From Lithobates sylvaticus (Eukaryota; Chordata; Amphibia; Anura; Ranidae), in assembly GCA_028564925.1 (NCBI GenBank), contig CM053033.1, positions 111,416,252-111,480,251 of the forward strand: a stretch of DNA of 64,000 nucleotides, in the 5' to 3' direction. This document shows, in pieces, positions 22,265-33,059 of this stretch (position 1 is the stretch's first letter; each line of letters starts with the position of its first letter). The notes beneath the pieces were generated by a model. That model was given only the letters and a program-made list of their open reading frames with translations, did no database searches and had not been told where the DNA came from. A program made the position numbers and the translations under genes.

Positions 22265-22270
<6 letters not shown>
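21505..22270 (+). pseudogene. L2/CR1-type LINE 3' fragment
   Basis: Degenerate C-terminal reverse-transcriptase region of an L2-type LINE on the plus strand. Recognisable stretches are LQSFMKAATRLIHLTN at about 21560-21610, an LCQSLH...SQR block near 21640, and a later LXNSLPXX..FXXXLKTXXXXXAYP-like zone near 22030-22080. The 3' UTR ends TGTAAAGTGCTGCACAAACTGTTGGTACTATATA, running into the TA repeat. It is heavily mutated and carries a hAT MITE at 21887-22022. It has the same 3' end as the minus-strand copy at 4058-4361. Confidence 0.7.
21887..22022. mobile_element. Foldback hAT-type MITE, 8-bp target duplication
   Basis: TCCTACAC flanks both sides (21879-21886 and 22023-22030). The ends, TGGTGGTGGAAAACTTTGGC and GCCAAGGTTCGCCATCACTG, are inverted, and the middle folds on itself (CCAGATGTTTTGGAACTA against TAGTTCCAAAACATCTAG). 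It sits in the L2 fragment. Confidence 0.8.

Positions 22271-22301
<31 letters not shown>
22271..22301. repeat. (TA)n microsatellite, insertion site of the LTR element
   Basis: About 15 TA units; the array continues on the far side of the LTR element at 26920-26938, so the element split it. Confidence 0.9.
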
Positions 22302-22304
<3 letters not shown>

Positions 22305-22978
22305 GATATTGGGGGTTCTTTAGCGTCTGTGTAGAGCATACCAGTGAGCAGAGTCCACGCCAGTCATGCGTTTAAGGGCTTGTTGGCCCACTTTTATTAA
22401 AAGAAAGGAAGAAAAGAAAACAAAAGTTCCATAAATGAAAACAAAAGATGGTTTCCCTCGCAGGGGGTTTGAACTGCCAGCAACAAACAAAAGGATATTC
22501 AGCCTCCTGGCTTAAACATGCAGCATTGCAAAATACCGAGCCACCTGGCTCTCTTCAGCAGCGGATGCACCACTGCTCAGGCTCCCACATGGAGCTCTCC
22601 TGACTTCTGTCAGCAACCTCAGACTTAGGTCTCTGGCTAGTTCCGTGCACACCTGCACTCTCTGGGTCCTCCCTTGCAAGCCTGGACTCCTCGGGAGGGT
22701 GGAGCCCAGAATCATGGTCAGGTGTCTACAAATAGCCCAGCACACACCTGACCAGTCAGTGTGCTGGGGTATCCCAAAACCCGGATCCAGGATTGGGGAT
22801 TTCATCCCACCCGGATCTCTAAGAAATCCCGGGCTCCAGGTCCCAAAGTGGATTTTAATAAACATGGAGGAAACTGAAAAGCCAGTTTCCTCCCAAATAA
22901 ACAAACACCCTGGAGCCCCTCAACCCGCCTGGTTGAGAACCCTGCATCATTTTGCTGGTGGGGTACCACACCACCACA
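22302..22978 (-). repeat. 3' LTR
   Basis: 677 bp, reading TGTGGTGGTGTGG...AATATCACA on the minus strand. Close match to 26244-26919. Confidence 0.9.
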
Positions 22979-25947
22979 TATCCCCCCCCTTGTTTCGACC
23001 CAGAGGGCGGAACACACAAGTTTATTTTGGCACCTCTGTGCCAGCTACCATTTACAGGAGTCCAATCCTGTCCAACCTCACTTCTCCTAAAGGGGAACTC
23101 TACCCAATGCCTCCTTTGGTGTCTCCCTCTAATCCTCACTGTCACTCTGCTATGATCTTCCCAACTTTTCTTCCGAGTGCATTTCCATAAGCACTTCCTC
23201 TCCTGAAATTTTAATGGGTTACCCCTGGTCTTTCTACCAACCCTTCTGCCTCCACGCTTCAGGTTCCCAGGTTTCCCAACACCTCTCTCAGCATTTGTTA
23301 GGGCAGTGTCTGCAGAGGGCACACACACCGGAGGTTGGCAATCACCCACGAGAACCTCACAAGATGCCACCTCCCATGGTGTCACCCACTCAGCAGGCAG
23401 CTGTCCTACCACCTGATCCTTTTTAATACCACCTGGATTTCTATCCAAAACCGGAACAGGCGAGCTCTCGTCTGATCCGCATACCAACCTTACTGTACTT
23501 TTTACCCATTTTCCTGTCTCAGGGACGTTGTCAGGTTTGTCACATAAATCTATTATTGGACTGGTGACCCCAGTCTCACTAACCACCTCTGTCTGAGTCC
23601 CGGTCAGGATTTCTGCTGTTTTCTGGTCCATGCTCGGCCCTTCCATCTCATGTGGTTTGTCCACTGGTGCTGTATACACGCCCTTCACCGTCACCGAAAA
23701 CTGATCAGCACCACCCTGAACCATAGCAGCAGAAATGCTTTCCACCTGGCTGTTGGGGGGTGAAACCACAGACATTTTGGGCTCATTTTTCATTTTCCCA
23801 AAGTCTCTCTCATATATTATACCTTCGGGACGTAATCCAGAAGCATACACAGTGGCAACTTTTAACAAAACTAGCAAGTTCAGGAATAAACCATTCCTGT
23901 CCTGTCCTTTGTTCTGTACAGCCTGCCATTTAGTGCTCCCCCTAGTGGTACTCCGCAGTACCAGACCATCAGACTGTGGAGGAGACACACTAGTATGGAT
24001 TGGCTGTACATCCCAAAGTTCAAGCATCTCTTTTAATGCTTTAGTTACAGCCCAGACCCTTGATCCCAGACCTAAGTCCTTCCTGGGGACTTTCATGACA
24101 CTGGGGATGCAGAGAGACTCACTTGCTGAGACTTGAAAAGTTGCAACGGTTAACGGAACCTCCTCCCAGCTGGAGGTAAACACAGCCTGGTGCTCACCCA
24201 GAGCGCTGCCAGGTGTTAGACTCATATGCAAATTTTCAGGCTCAGCATCAATGAACTGATCCAGATTATTACTAGTGACAATGTCACTTGGACACTCCAT
24301 GCCGACATCACTTTTGTGGGTCACAGGCAAGGTCTCTGCTGTGCGCTCGCCCTTATTGGGTCCATCTTTCCCACAAGGGTTAACCCCTGCAGCAGCTACC
24401 GCACCCTCAGGTACAAGCTGTTCTGCAGTCCCTACAGCAGAAACCGCTTCCACCTTATTTGTGTGCATAAAAGCCTTATCTATCAGGGAGATTAGATTTT
24501 TACCCCAACTATTCCAATCTACTGTATGTGCGCTCCCTTCAGCGGTACTCCTCAGCACCGATCCATCTGCCCAAGGAGACACATAAGAACAGACCGGCTT
24601 AGCTGCAGACTCATTACACAAGTCATTGTAAATCAGGTCAGGTTGTGGTAATACGTATTTTAACACAGCAGGTTGCAATACATCATATTCACCACCATGC
24701 TCGGATGGCGCTTCACAAACTTCAGCGACCTTTGCACTTTCTACAGGTTGCATTAACCCACTATTCACCTGCACACATTTAGTATTAGCAGCTTGCACCA
24801 AGACATCACCACTATAAGGTGCAGTTCCACTCTGCTCCACCAGAGTGACATCACCGTTGTCCAGGGCAACCTCCGGCTCCAATACATGAAGTTCCCTGGA
24901 GATGTCTGGGGACAACTGTGCTGTCTTACCACCAGTTGCTATGGGCAACGGCCCATCTTTAACCACAACGTTTGCTTTGCAAGAACCTGGGGTTTTCCCA
25001 ACAGCAGTACATTTTCCATAATCATCAACATTAATAGTATTTGTACCTCTTGCAGGCTGTCCTAGCCCACTGCCAACTTGAGACTGGCAAACATTAGACA
25101 CATCACTATGCCCCTCTTGAGAAGCACACACAGATGCAGGTTTGACTTTAACCCCTGCTTTCCCACTGTACAGGGTACTGCACAGGGAAAAGTCCCCCTC
25201 ACGAATACATTCAGTGGCCCCACTAACTGGGGTCACTCTCACATCATCATGGACAGTCTCATAACAAGTCTTTTTCCACATAAACTCAGCATTTCCAGTC
25301 ATCATTCCATTAAAGTCAGTCTTACCCACCGCAGTAGTAGGGGTCACCATCTTCACTTGAGTGCGGCGTCTCATGAACAAGTCCTCCTTAAGCCACTTGC
25401 CACGATCCTTCTTAGACATAGCCCATGGTACAGAGACAGCCCGACTGGCTTCCTCTGCGTTGCTATGGGCAACCACTCTCGGCCTCAGCCTTTGATCAGC
25501 CTCTCTTCTGACACATAACATGGGCTTCTCTCCACTGGACCTTGTCTCATGCTGTGTCACTTTCACATTTTTCCCAACAACTGCTGGTTTAACTACAGCA
25601 GCGTTGCCAGGGGAAACAAAACCCCTCTCCCAGGTATGGATATCCGACAGCTCTCTCTTTGTAACAAAGGTTGGCTTGTCTTTCACTGTAGCTTGGTCTA
25701 TTCCTGCCAGGTGCCGCTTGCACCAATCCACTGCAGATTCAAATGCTGGTGGACTCTCCATACTTGCAGTTACCTGTGCACTCATTGCACCAGTGTTGCT
25801 AGGGACAACCCCAGCGCTTTTTCTCCTTGATAAACTCTGATCAGGCCTGTATGGGGCTCGGTCGGGTGGTAACAACCCCTCCAGCCACAGAGCTCTGTCT
25901 CTCATTTCAGCAAACCTTGCTTCTTTTAGGAGCTTTGATCGCCCCAT
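22855..25947 (-). CDS. Unrecognised 1030-aa protein of the LTR element
   Basis: One continuous frame that starts MGRSKLLKEARFAEMRDRAL, 296 bases after the 5' LTR, and ends about 120 bases inside the 3' LTR. The protein is rich in Val, Ser, Lys and Asp, with no membrane segment or signal peptide that stands out. Two segments resemble one another: one with DGSVLRSTAEGSAHTVDW (middle) and one with DGLVLRSTTRGSTKWQAV, about 200 residues later, which suggests an internal duplication. The last 150 residues are basic (GGRRVGRKTRGNPLKFQERK; RIRGRHQRRHWVEFPFRR) and could bind nucleic acid. No gag zinc knuckle, protease, RT, RNase H or integrase motif was seen. I do not recognise a family and assign no function. 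The frame looks whole. Confidence 0.7.
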   Translation of the reverse strand: MGRSKLLKEARFAEMRDRALWLEGLLPPDRAPYRPDQSLSRRKSAGVVPSNTGAMSAQVTASMESPPAFESAVDWCKRHLAGIDQATVKDKPTFVTKRELSDIHTWERGFVSPGNAAVVKPAVVGKNVKVTQHETRSSGEKPMLCVRREADQRLRPRVVAHSNAEEASRAVSVPWAMSKKDRGKWLKEDLFMRRRTQVKMVTPTTAVGKTDFNGMMTGNAEFMWKKTCYETVHDDVRVTPVSGATECIREGDFSLCSTLYSGKAGVKVKPASVCASQEGHSDVSNVCQSQVGSGLGQPARGTNTINVDDYGKCTAVGKTPGSCKANVVVKDGPLPIATGGKTAQLSPDISRELHVLEPEVALDNGDVTLVEQSGTAPYSGDVLVQAANTKCVQVNSGLMQPVESAKVAEVCEAPSEHGGEYDVLQPAVLKYVLPQPDLIYNDLCNESAAKPVCSYVSPWADGSVLRSTAEGSAHTVDWNSWGKNLISLIDKAFMHTNKVEAVSAVGTAEQLVPEGAVAAAGVNPCGKDGPNKGERTAETLPVTHKSDVGMECPSDIVTSNNLDQFIDAEPENLHMSLTPGSALGEHQAVFTSSWEEVPLTVATFQVSASESLCIPSVMKVPRKDLGLGSRVWAVTKALKEMLELWDVQPIHTSVSPPQSDGLVLRSTTRGSTKWQAVQNKGQDRNGLFLNLLVLLKVATVYASGLRPEGIIYERDFGKMKNEPKMSVVSPPNSQVESISAAMVQGGADQFSVTVKGVYTAPVDKPHEMEGPSMDQKTAEILTGTQTEVVSETGVTSPIIDLCDKPDNVPETGKWVKSTVRLVCGSDESSPVPVLDRNPGGIKKDQVVGQLPAEWVTPWEVASCEVLVGDCQPPVCVPSADTALTNAERGVGKPGNLKRGGRRVGRKTRGNPLKFQERKCLWKCTRKKSWEDHSRVTVRIRGRHQRRHWVEFPFRRSEVGQDWTPVNGSWHRGAKINLCVPPSGSKQGGGYVVVWYPTSKMMQGSQPGGLRGSRVFVYLGGNWLFSFLHVY

Positions 25948-26243
25948 ACTTAGTCACTCCAGAAAAAATTAAGCACTGTCTCTTTAAAGCAAGTTGCTTT
26001 TCACTTCATGCAAGCTTTCCTCACCTGCACAGTGCACACACAGATTGTGCTGTCTCATGCACACAAACAGTTCATAGCAGAAAAAAAAAAAAATTTACTT
26101 TTCATTCACAGGTACACCACCTGCAACACGCAATGCCTTTTGCCTGGCTGCACTTCCACACACAGCCAATAGTTCCTGACTTGAACTCACTGTGTAGCAA
26201 GGACCCGGATTCCACCGTCTTGTGCCCGCATCCAACAACCACT

Positions 26244-26919
26244 TGTGATATTGGGGGTTCTTTAGCGTCTGTGTAGAGCATACCAGTGAGCAGAGTCCAC
26301 GCCAGTCATGCGTTAAGGGCTTGTTGGCCCACTTTTATTAAAAGAAAGGGAAAAAAGAAAACAAAGTTCCATAAATGAAAACAAAAGATGGTTTCCCTCG
26401 CAGGGGGTTTGAACTGCAAGCAACAAACAAAAGGATATTCAGCCTCCTGGCTTAAACATGCAGCATTGCAAAATACCGAGCCACCTGGCTCTCTTCAGCA
26501 GCGGATGCACCACTGCTCAGGCTCCCACATGGAGCTCTCCTGACTTCTGTCAGCAACCTCAGACTTAGGTCTCTGGCTAGTTCCGTGCACACCTGCACTC
26601 TCTGGGTCCTCCCTTGCAAGCCTGGACTCCTCGGGAGGGTGGAGCCCAGAATCATGGTCAGGTGTCTACAAATAGCCCAGCACACACCTGACCAGTCAGT
26701 GTGCTGGGGTATCCCAAAACCCGGATCCAGGATTGGGGATTTCATCCCACCCGGATCTCTAAGAAATCCCCGGGCTCCAGGTCCCAAAGTGGATTTTAAT
26801 AAACATGGAGGAAACTGAAAAGCCAGTTTCCTCCCAAATAAACAAACACCCTGGAGCCCCTCAACCCGCCTGGTTGAGAACCCTGCATCATTTTGCTGGT
26901 GGGGTACCACACCACCACA
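26244..26919 (-). repeat. 5' LTR
   Basis: 676 bp, same ends as the 3' LTR. A primer-binding site beginning TGG lies within a few bases of its inner edge (AGTGGTTGTTGG), but I could not match it to a tRNA. Confidence 0.9.
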
Positions 26920-26938
26920 ATATATATATATATATATA
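26920..26938. repeat. (TA)n microsatellite, right half
   Basis: Continuation of the TA array split by the LTR element. Confidence 0.85.
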
Positions 26939-26943
26939 ATGTT

Positions 26944-27284
26944 TAATACTAAGGCCAGTCATAGACAAAGTGAATGTCTTTCCTGCAAACCTCTCCATTC
27001 CCCCATTAACCTAGTTAGTGTTAACAGGAGAGTCTCTCCCGCTGAACCATTGTATTCTCCCTGGTGGGGAAAGCCATCCCTGCCAGGAGGACACAGTGAT
27101 TATTGCTAGCAACTATAACAGCCGCTAGCAATAATCCAGTGTAAAATATGGCAGGCTGATTGTACCCAAATTGATCAATTTTTAAAATTGGGTACATTCA
27201 GCCTGCCCATACATGGTTTGAATCTCGACCAGTTCCCGATGAACCAGTGGAGATTTGAACCTTCTATGGCTGGCTTAAAAGTAA
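26944..27284. mobile_element. MITE with GGCCAGYCATAGA ends
   Basis: The left end reads AAGGCCAGTCATAGAC and the right end CTATGGCTGGCTTA. A central inverted pair (GGCAGGCTGATTGTACCC against GGGTACATTCAGCCTGCC) gives a hairpin near 27175. Similar ends occur at 60976 (TGGCCATACATGG). Superfamily uncertain. Confidence 0.5.
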
Positions 27285-27649
27285 TAATAATAAGATATTG
27301 ATAATAATGCCGGACAGATAAAAAAAAAAGATACCAATCATATCAGCTTTCTATTCATCATTAAATGTATTTTGTGACTGCAGCTATTGTAAGTAGCCCA
27401 ATTTGACTTGGTATTAGCTTCTTTCAATCTCCTATAGCGCAGCACTGGGAGAGGGAGGGACAGGACTGCCAGGTGTGTTGCATGCAAATGTGCCAATAGA
27501 GGGTCAGAGCAGTGGGAGGAGAGGAATGACCTTATCAGTCTGCTGCTCTTTAATTGTCCAGTCATCAGGCTGTGGTTGGAGAAAAGACGCTGTATTCCAT
27601 AACTGTAAGTGGGGTTGTCCATCCGACTGCCATGTGTCAAAGTTGTGTA

Positions 27650-27960
27650 ATGCCCCGTACACACGAGCAGAATTTCCATCGTAAAAATCTTGGATGTTTT
27701 TTCCTACGGAATTCCGCTCAAGCTTGTCTTGCATACACACCGTCATACAAAAGTTTACTGAACTTTTGACCATCAAGAACGCGGTGACATACAACACTAC
27801 GACAATTCAGTTCAATGCTTCTGAGCATGCGTCAAATTGTTTCCGAGCATGTGTAGGAATTTTGCGCGTCTAAACACTGAGCTTAATGTGCATGGACACA
27901 TAGAATATCATTAAGCTGCTTCTACAGGCAAAACAAAAATTGCTGCTTCTACAGGAGTTT
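27650..27960. mobile_element. Harbinger-like MITE, one end clear
   Basis: Begins GCCCCGTACACACGAGCAG and carries inner GAGCATGCGT blocks like the copies at 7112 and 45608. The right end is not clear. Confidence 0.45.
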
Positions 27961-27987
27961 TGTAAGTCCAGTGTCCATGGGCCCTTA

Positions 27988-28429
27988 GGCCCCTTTCACA
28001 CTGGGGCGTTTTTCATGCGGTACAGCGCTAAAAATAGCGCCTGTTCACCGCCTGAAAAAATCCGGCCCCTTTAACTCCAGTGTGAAAGCCGGCGGGCTTT
28101 CACACTGGAGCGGTGCGCTAGCAGGACGGCAAAAAAAGTCCTGCTAGCAGCATCTTTGGAGCGGTATAGGAGCGGTGTGTTCACCGCTCCTATACCACTC
28201 CTTCCCATTGATTTGAATGGGAAACCGCAGTAAAACAACGGCAATACCGCCGCAAAGCGCCGCTACGGCGGCGCTCTGCGGGGGTGTTTAACCCTTTTTC
28301 GGCCACTCGCGGGGGGTAAAACCGCACCGCGAGCGGCCGAATACCGCGGTTAAAATGACGGTAAAGCATCGCTAAATATAGCGCTGCTTTACCGTCACCG
28401 CGGCTCCCCGCCCCAGTGTGAAAGGGGCC
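27988..28429. mobile_element. Harbinger-like MITE, TTA target duplication
   Basis: Ends GGCCCCTTTCACACTGGGGC and its inverse, with TTA on both sides (27985-27987, 28430-28432). Inner inverted pairs such as AAAGCCGGCGGGCTTTCACA make it fold. The same family lies at 53490-53700 and, diverged, at 34226-34517. Confidence 0.75.
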
Positions 28430-28679
28430 TTAAAGATTGTAAACTTCTCTCATTATTACGTATTGAATCTAATGAGTCATCTTTTTTTTTTTTAACATGG
28501 CCCCTTTTCCTGTTCTCTGCAATAAAAACCTTGTAGAAACTCTTCAGCCAAAAGGCAGTAATATTTTTATAAGTAAAACCCACATGATAATCTTTGTGAA
28601 TTGGCTTTTATATGCAAAATGCCAAAGTCCATAATACAACACACATACAGTAACTTCAGAAGATCGAGGCAATAACATT

Positions 28680-29622
28680 TTAACCACTTCAGCCCCGTAA
28701 GGATTTACCCCCTTCCTGACCAGGCCATTTTTTGTGATACAGCACTGCGTCGATTTAACTGACAATTGCGTGGTCGCGGCTGTACCCAAACAAAATGGAT
28801 GTCCTTTTTTTCCCCAACAAATAAAGCTTTCCTTTGTATTTGATCACCACTGCATTTTTTATTTTTTGCGCTATAAAACAAAAAAAGAGCGACAATTTTG
28901 AAAAACAAAACAACATTTTTTACTTTCTGCTATAAAACATTTCCAAAAAAAAGATGTAAAAAAAATAATGTATTCATCAGTTTAGGCTGATATGTATTCT
29001 GCTACATATTTTTGGTAAAAAAAATCCCAATAAGCGTTTATTGATTGGTTTTCAAAAAAGTTATAGCATCTACAAAATAGGGGATAGATTTATGGCATTT
29101 TTATTATTATTTTAGAGGGACTGCGACATTGTGGCTGACAGATCGGACACCTGACATTTTTAACACTTTTTTGGGAACCCGTGACATTATTACAGTAATC
29201 AGTGCTAAAAATATGCATTGTACTAATGACACTGGCAGGGAAGGGGTTAACATCAGGGGCAATCAAGGGGTTAAATGTGTTCCCTGCAGGTGTTTTATAA
29301 TGGTATGGGAAACTGTGTGACTGGGGAAACACACAGATCCCACAGATCCTGTCTTTCTGCTAAGCAGGAAGATGGATCTCCCCTGTCAGAACAGAGATCT
29401 GCCTTGTTTACACGGGCAGATCCCCGCTCTGTCACTGCGGGGAACGATCGCGGGTGGCCGGCGGACATTGAGTCCACCCGACCCGCTGGCCAATGGGAGC
29501 GCGCGCGTCACCGGTGGCACCCACAAAAGCAAAATCCCAGGCCGACGCACACCTACGACAATTTGTGGGATCGTGCCACCTTGCCGCAGTATAATAACAG
29601 CGGCTGGTCAGCAAGCGGTTAA
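28680..29622. mobile_element. TTAA-flanked piggyBac-like MITE
   Basis: TTAA at 28680-28683 and 29619-29622. Left end CCACTTCAGCCCCG, right end GGTCAGCAAGCGG. Same family and orientation as 10531-11542. Open frames within it match shared repeat sequence, not genes. Confidence 0.75.
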
Positions 29623-30735
29623 AGAGTGGATACAATAGGACTGAGGATAAATTAGCAAAAGCATTAGGTTTTTGGGTCAATGTTGGGTTCTCGTGGGCAG
29701 GGGTGGTGGTAGGTGAGCAGATGACTCAGCAGGCAGACAGCTGCACAAGTTTATATTACAAAGTACTGTACAGTACATATCACGTTGGTAAGTGGTGGTC
29801 ACTTGGGCAGCACACTATTGTTGTCAGCCATTCTCTCTCCAGCAGCCCCCATTTAAAATTATGAGAGCGGTTAGTAGAGATTAGTAAGTGTTCTTACTAA
29901 GCTTCAGGAAATGTTATAGGCGTTTAGTGTTTGGGCAAACCATCGGGATGTTCTTAGTTTATTGTGGGCCTTACATGTATTGATTCCAATCCAGATTATA
30001 TTATATTTAATCACTTTTTCCGTTCCTTTAAGCTATCTTACTACCAAATATAGTAAAACCGTGGATTGCGAGCATAATTCGTTCCAGAACCATGCTTGTA
30101 ATCCAAAGCACTCTTATATCAAAGCAAATTTTCCAATAAGAAATAATGGAAACTCAAATGATTTGTCCCACAACCAGTTATTCATAAGTCCTATACCCAT
30201 TGTTTTTGTTGGCAGTGTTGTCTGTACCTCCCCAATTCTTTCTAAATTGACTTCAACCTTTGCAGTGACTTCACTTATGTAGCAGGGTCCCAATGGAGCC
30301 TCACTATAGCTTTTGCAATGTCCTCCCCTTCCTGGGACTACAGATCAGTGTGAAGCATCAACAAGGCGCATGCGAAGCAGCATCGCACATGCACATTACC
30401 AAAAGCATCATAGGACATGTAGTCCAGGCAGCGGATGCCGAGAATGGAGGCTGTGTGCACTACCTCTGAGGGAGCGCTTCACCTGGAAGAAGGAACCCCT
30501 GAAGCAAAAAAAAAAATACCTTTATAAAAAAAATGTATTGAAATTGATATAATCGTAGATGCACTAGTATTCATTCAAATAGTAAGCATACTTTTACTAA
30601 GAGGGTTTAATAACATCTCAATAGACAAAAAACATTTAAGGAACACCAGTTGTCTTGAATGGTTCCCTCCACTCCAGGAAGTACAGAATGGGAATCTGGA
30701 AACTTTAACCCAGAAGAGTACAGGGATCATTGTAT
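29623..30735. other. Intron 1; dispersed repeat at about 30045-30200
   Basis: The stretch with TGCGAGCATAATTCGTTCCA and AATAAGAAATAATGGAAACT is a dispersed repeat I have met in other vertebrate genomes but cannot assign to a class. The rest shows nothing recognisable. Confidence 0.4.
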
Positions 30736-30738
30736 GTC

Positions 30739-31044
30739 TGTAAAAAATAACACAAGAGGGCGCAAATGCCTAGTGCATTACCACCAAAACCATTTATTAA
30801 AAACACACAACAGTGTTATACTCACAAAATTGGAATAAAATCCAGCTTATCAGGCAAGCATCTCCAGCAGGTAACATGGGTTTCTCATCTGATGCCACAT
30901 GGTGGAAAAGCTTACGTGTTTTGGGGGAACGAAATGCCTGGATTTTATTCCAATTTTGTGAATATTATACGGTTGTGTGTTTTTAATAAATGGTTTTGGG
31001 AGTAATGCACTAGGTGTTTGCGCTCTCTTGTGTATGTTTTTACA
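30739..31044. mobile_element. Foldback element, 107-bp arms
   Basis: Arms 30739-30844 and 30938-31044 are imperfect reverse complements: GTAAAAAATAACACAAGAGG, CATTTATTAAAAACACACAA and GGAATAAAATCCAG on the left, with their complements on the right. The 93-bp loop contains CTTACGTGTTTTGGGGGAAC, the inverse of a GTTCCCC(G/C)AAA(A)C(G/A)CGT motif also found at 40990-41040 (and its mirror) and 62290-62320. The arm also carries GAGGGCGC(A) next to the outer end. Confidence 0.65.
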
Positions 31045-32087
31045 GTATTCAGAAGACCCCCCCCCCCCCCAATCTGATGAGGGCTGCATTGTTAAAACTA
31101 TTGCCAGCCATATTCCTTTTTTGGGGAGTTCTTTGAATTGAGTGCTGGATGGATTTCTATTTATTTATCATTGTATTTCTGTATGAGCCCTCAAATAAAA
31201 ATGAAAGCAAACAGAACAGGAGAGCCCTCACCAGAGATAAAGTTTTTGCTTGTTTTCCTACATTACATCTTTTTATTTGGGGTGGGGGTGCAAAGTGGTT
31301 TCATATCCAAGGAAGGTCCATGAGGGTGTGTCGAGGTCAGAAAATACAGTCATGTTTTTCTGATTGCAGCTTTCCCTTCCTGACAAACAGTCTGCAGTCA
31401 CATTCTCTCTGGTACCGGTCCCTCTCCATTACAGAAACACACCAGCTTTCCAAGTTAACTGAGGACACAGGATATATGTTATGGAAGCAAGATTCTAATT
31501 AAGCTTTTATGGGGGTGTTGGAAGAGTTTTTGGGGGTGCCCTGGTGACTGGTGTCCGGGTGTCTGGCAGTGAGAAACCCGGGCAGAAGATGTAAAAACCA
31601 GACTGTCCGGGTGAATCCCAGACAGGTGGCAACCCTAATGATTCATGGCTGCCCCAAATCCTATCATCTCAATTCCATGAAACGTGGAACAACATTAGAA
31701 CAAGGCCAACTTCACCGCTCATCAAATGAGAATGATCTCTGAAGCATCTCAAAATGAATTCAATTGCAAGCTGAATGTGCCTGAAAGCAAGCTGTATTTG
31801 CTCAACAATTACCCTTTTTTTACCCCTTTACAAAGTTAAAGTGATTTTTACCCCATTACAAACAACTTTTGTCTTTGGTTTAAAGGGGAACTAAACTTAA
31901 TAATTTAAAATGAACTACTGTAAACCCATTAATTTAACATTTTACATTACGCCACATGCCGGGAATGTAACTGTCCCATTTGCTTGTGCTCTTAACCAAA
32001 CTATCAAACCATTAACTGGCTGGTGTCATAACTGATGCAACATCATAGCCGTTGAAAATCAAATGCAAAGATGACAGCTTCCTTGGT

Positions 32088-33059
32088 TTAACCACTTGCC
32101 GATCGCTGTCGGCATATATATGTCGGCAGAATGGCACGGCTGGGTACAGTAACGTACCCGTACGTTACTTTGATGTTCCCGGCCTGTGCGCGCACGTGCC
32201 TGCCGCGAGCTCCATGACCGTGCCCGCGGGACCCGATCGCTGCGGGGATACCTACAATCGTGTCTTGGAGCTCAAGAACGGGGAGATGCCGATGTAAACA
32301 GCATCTCCCCATTCTGCCTAATGACAGGACACTGATCGTCTGCTCCCTGTCATCGGGAGCAGCGATCAGTGTCCACGTCACACAAGCCCATCCCCCAGAC
32401 AGTTAGAAACACTCCCCTAGGACACACTTAACCCCTCCCCACCCCTAGTGGTTAACCCCTTCACTGCCAGTGACATTTTTACAGTAATCAATGCAATTTT
32501 ATAGCATTGATCGCTGTATTAATGCCAATGGTCCCAAAAATGTGTCAAAATTGGCCAATCTGTCCGCCATAATGTCGCAGTCACAATAAAAATCGCTGAT
32601 CGCCGACATTACTAGTAAAACAATTATAAAAATGCCATAAAACTATCCCCTATTTTGTAGATGCTATAACTTTTGCCCAAACCAATCAATAAACACTTAT
32701 TCAGATTTTTTGTTACCAAAAATATGTAAAAGAATACGTATCGGCCTAAACTGAGGAAAAAAAATGTTTTTTTAGATATTTTTGGAGGATATTTATTATA
32801 GCAAAAAGTTAAAAATAATGTGTTTTTTTCAAAATTGTCGCAATTATTTTGTTTATAATGCAGAAAAAAAAAAAATGCAGGGGTGATCAAATACCACCAA
32901 AACAAAGCTCTATTTGTGGGGAAAAAAAAAGGACGCCAATTTTTTTTGGGAGCCATGTTGCACGACTGCGCAATTGTCAGTTAAAGCGACACAGTGCCGA
33001 ATCGCAAAAAGTGCTCTGGTCAGGAAGGGGGTAAATCCTTCCGGGGCTGAAGTGGTTAA
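32088..33059. mobile_element. TTAA-flanked piggyBac-like MITE, reverse orientation
   Basis: TTAA at 32088-32091 and 33056-33059. Left end CCACTTGCCGATCG, right end CCGGGGCTGAAGTGG. It is the reverse of the copies at 10531 and 28680. Confidence 0.75.

Larger units (their letters stand above)
22302..26919 (-). mobile_element. LTR retroelement with an orphan 1030-aa frame
   Basis: A 4.6-kb element on the minus strand with two LTRs of about 676 bp (26244-26919 is the 5' one, 22302-22978 the 3' one), TG...CA ends, an A/G-rich polypurine tract just before the 3' LTR (AAGGGGGGGA, 22979-22990) and ATAT flanks within a TA repeat. The two LTRs differ at only about half a dozen positions, so the insertion is young. 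The internal region (about 3.27 kb) holds one long frame and no recognisable reverse transcriptase, integrase, protease or capsid motif. The element therefore looks structurally whole but non-autonomous. Superfamily cannot be named. It lies in intron 1 of the host gene, in the same orientation. Confidence 0.85.

Noticed and set aside
22645-25840. Plus-strand open frames of 90-180 codons
   Set aside because: They are antisense shadows of the 1030-aa frame and the LTR of the retroelement.
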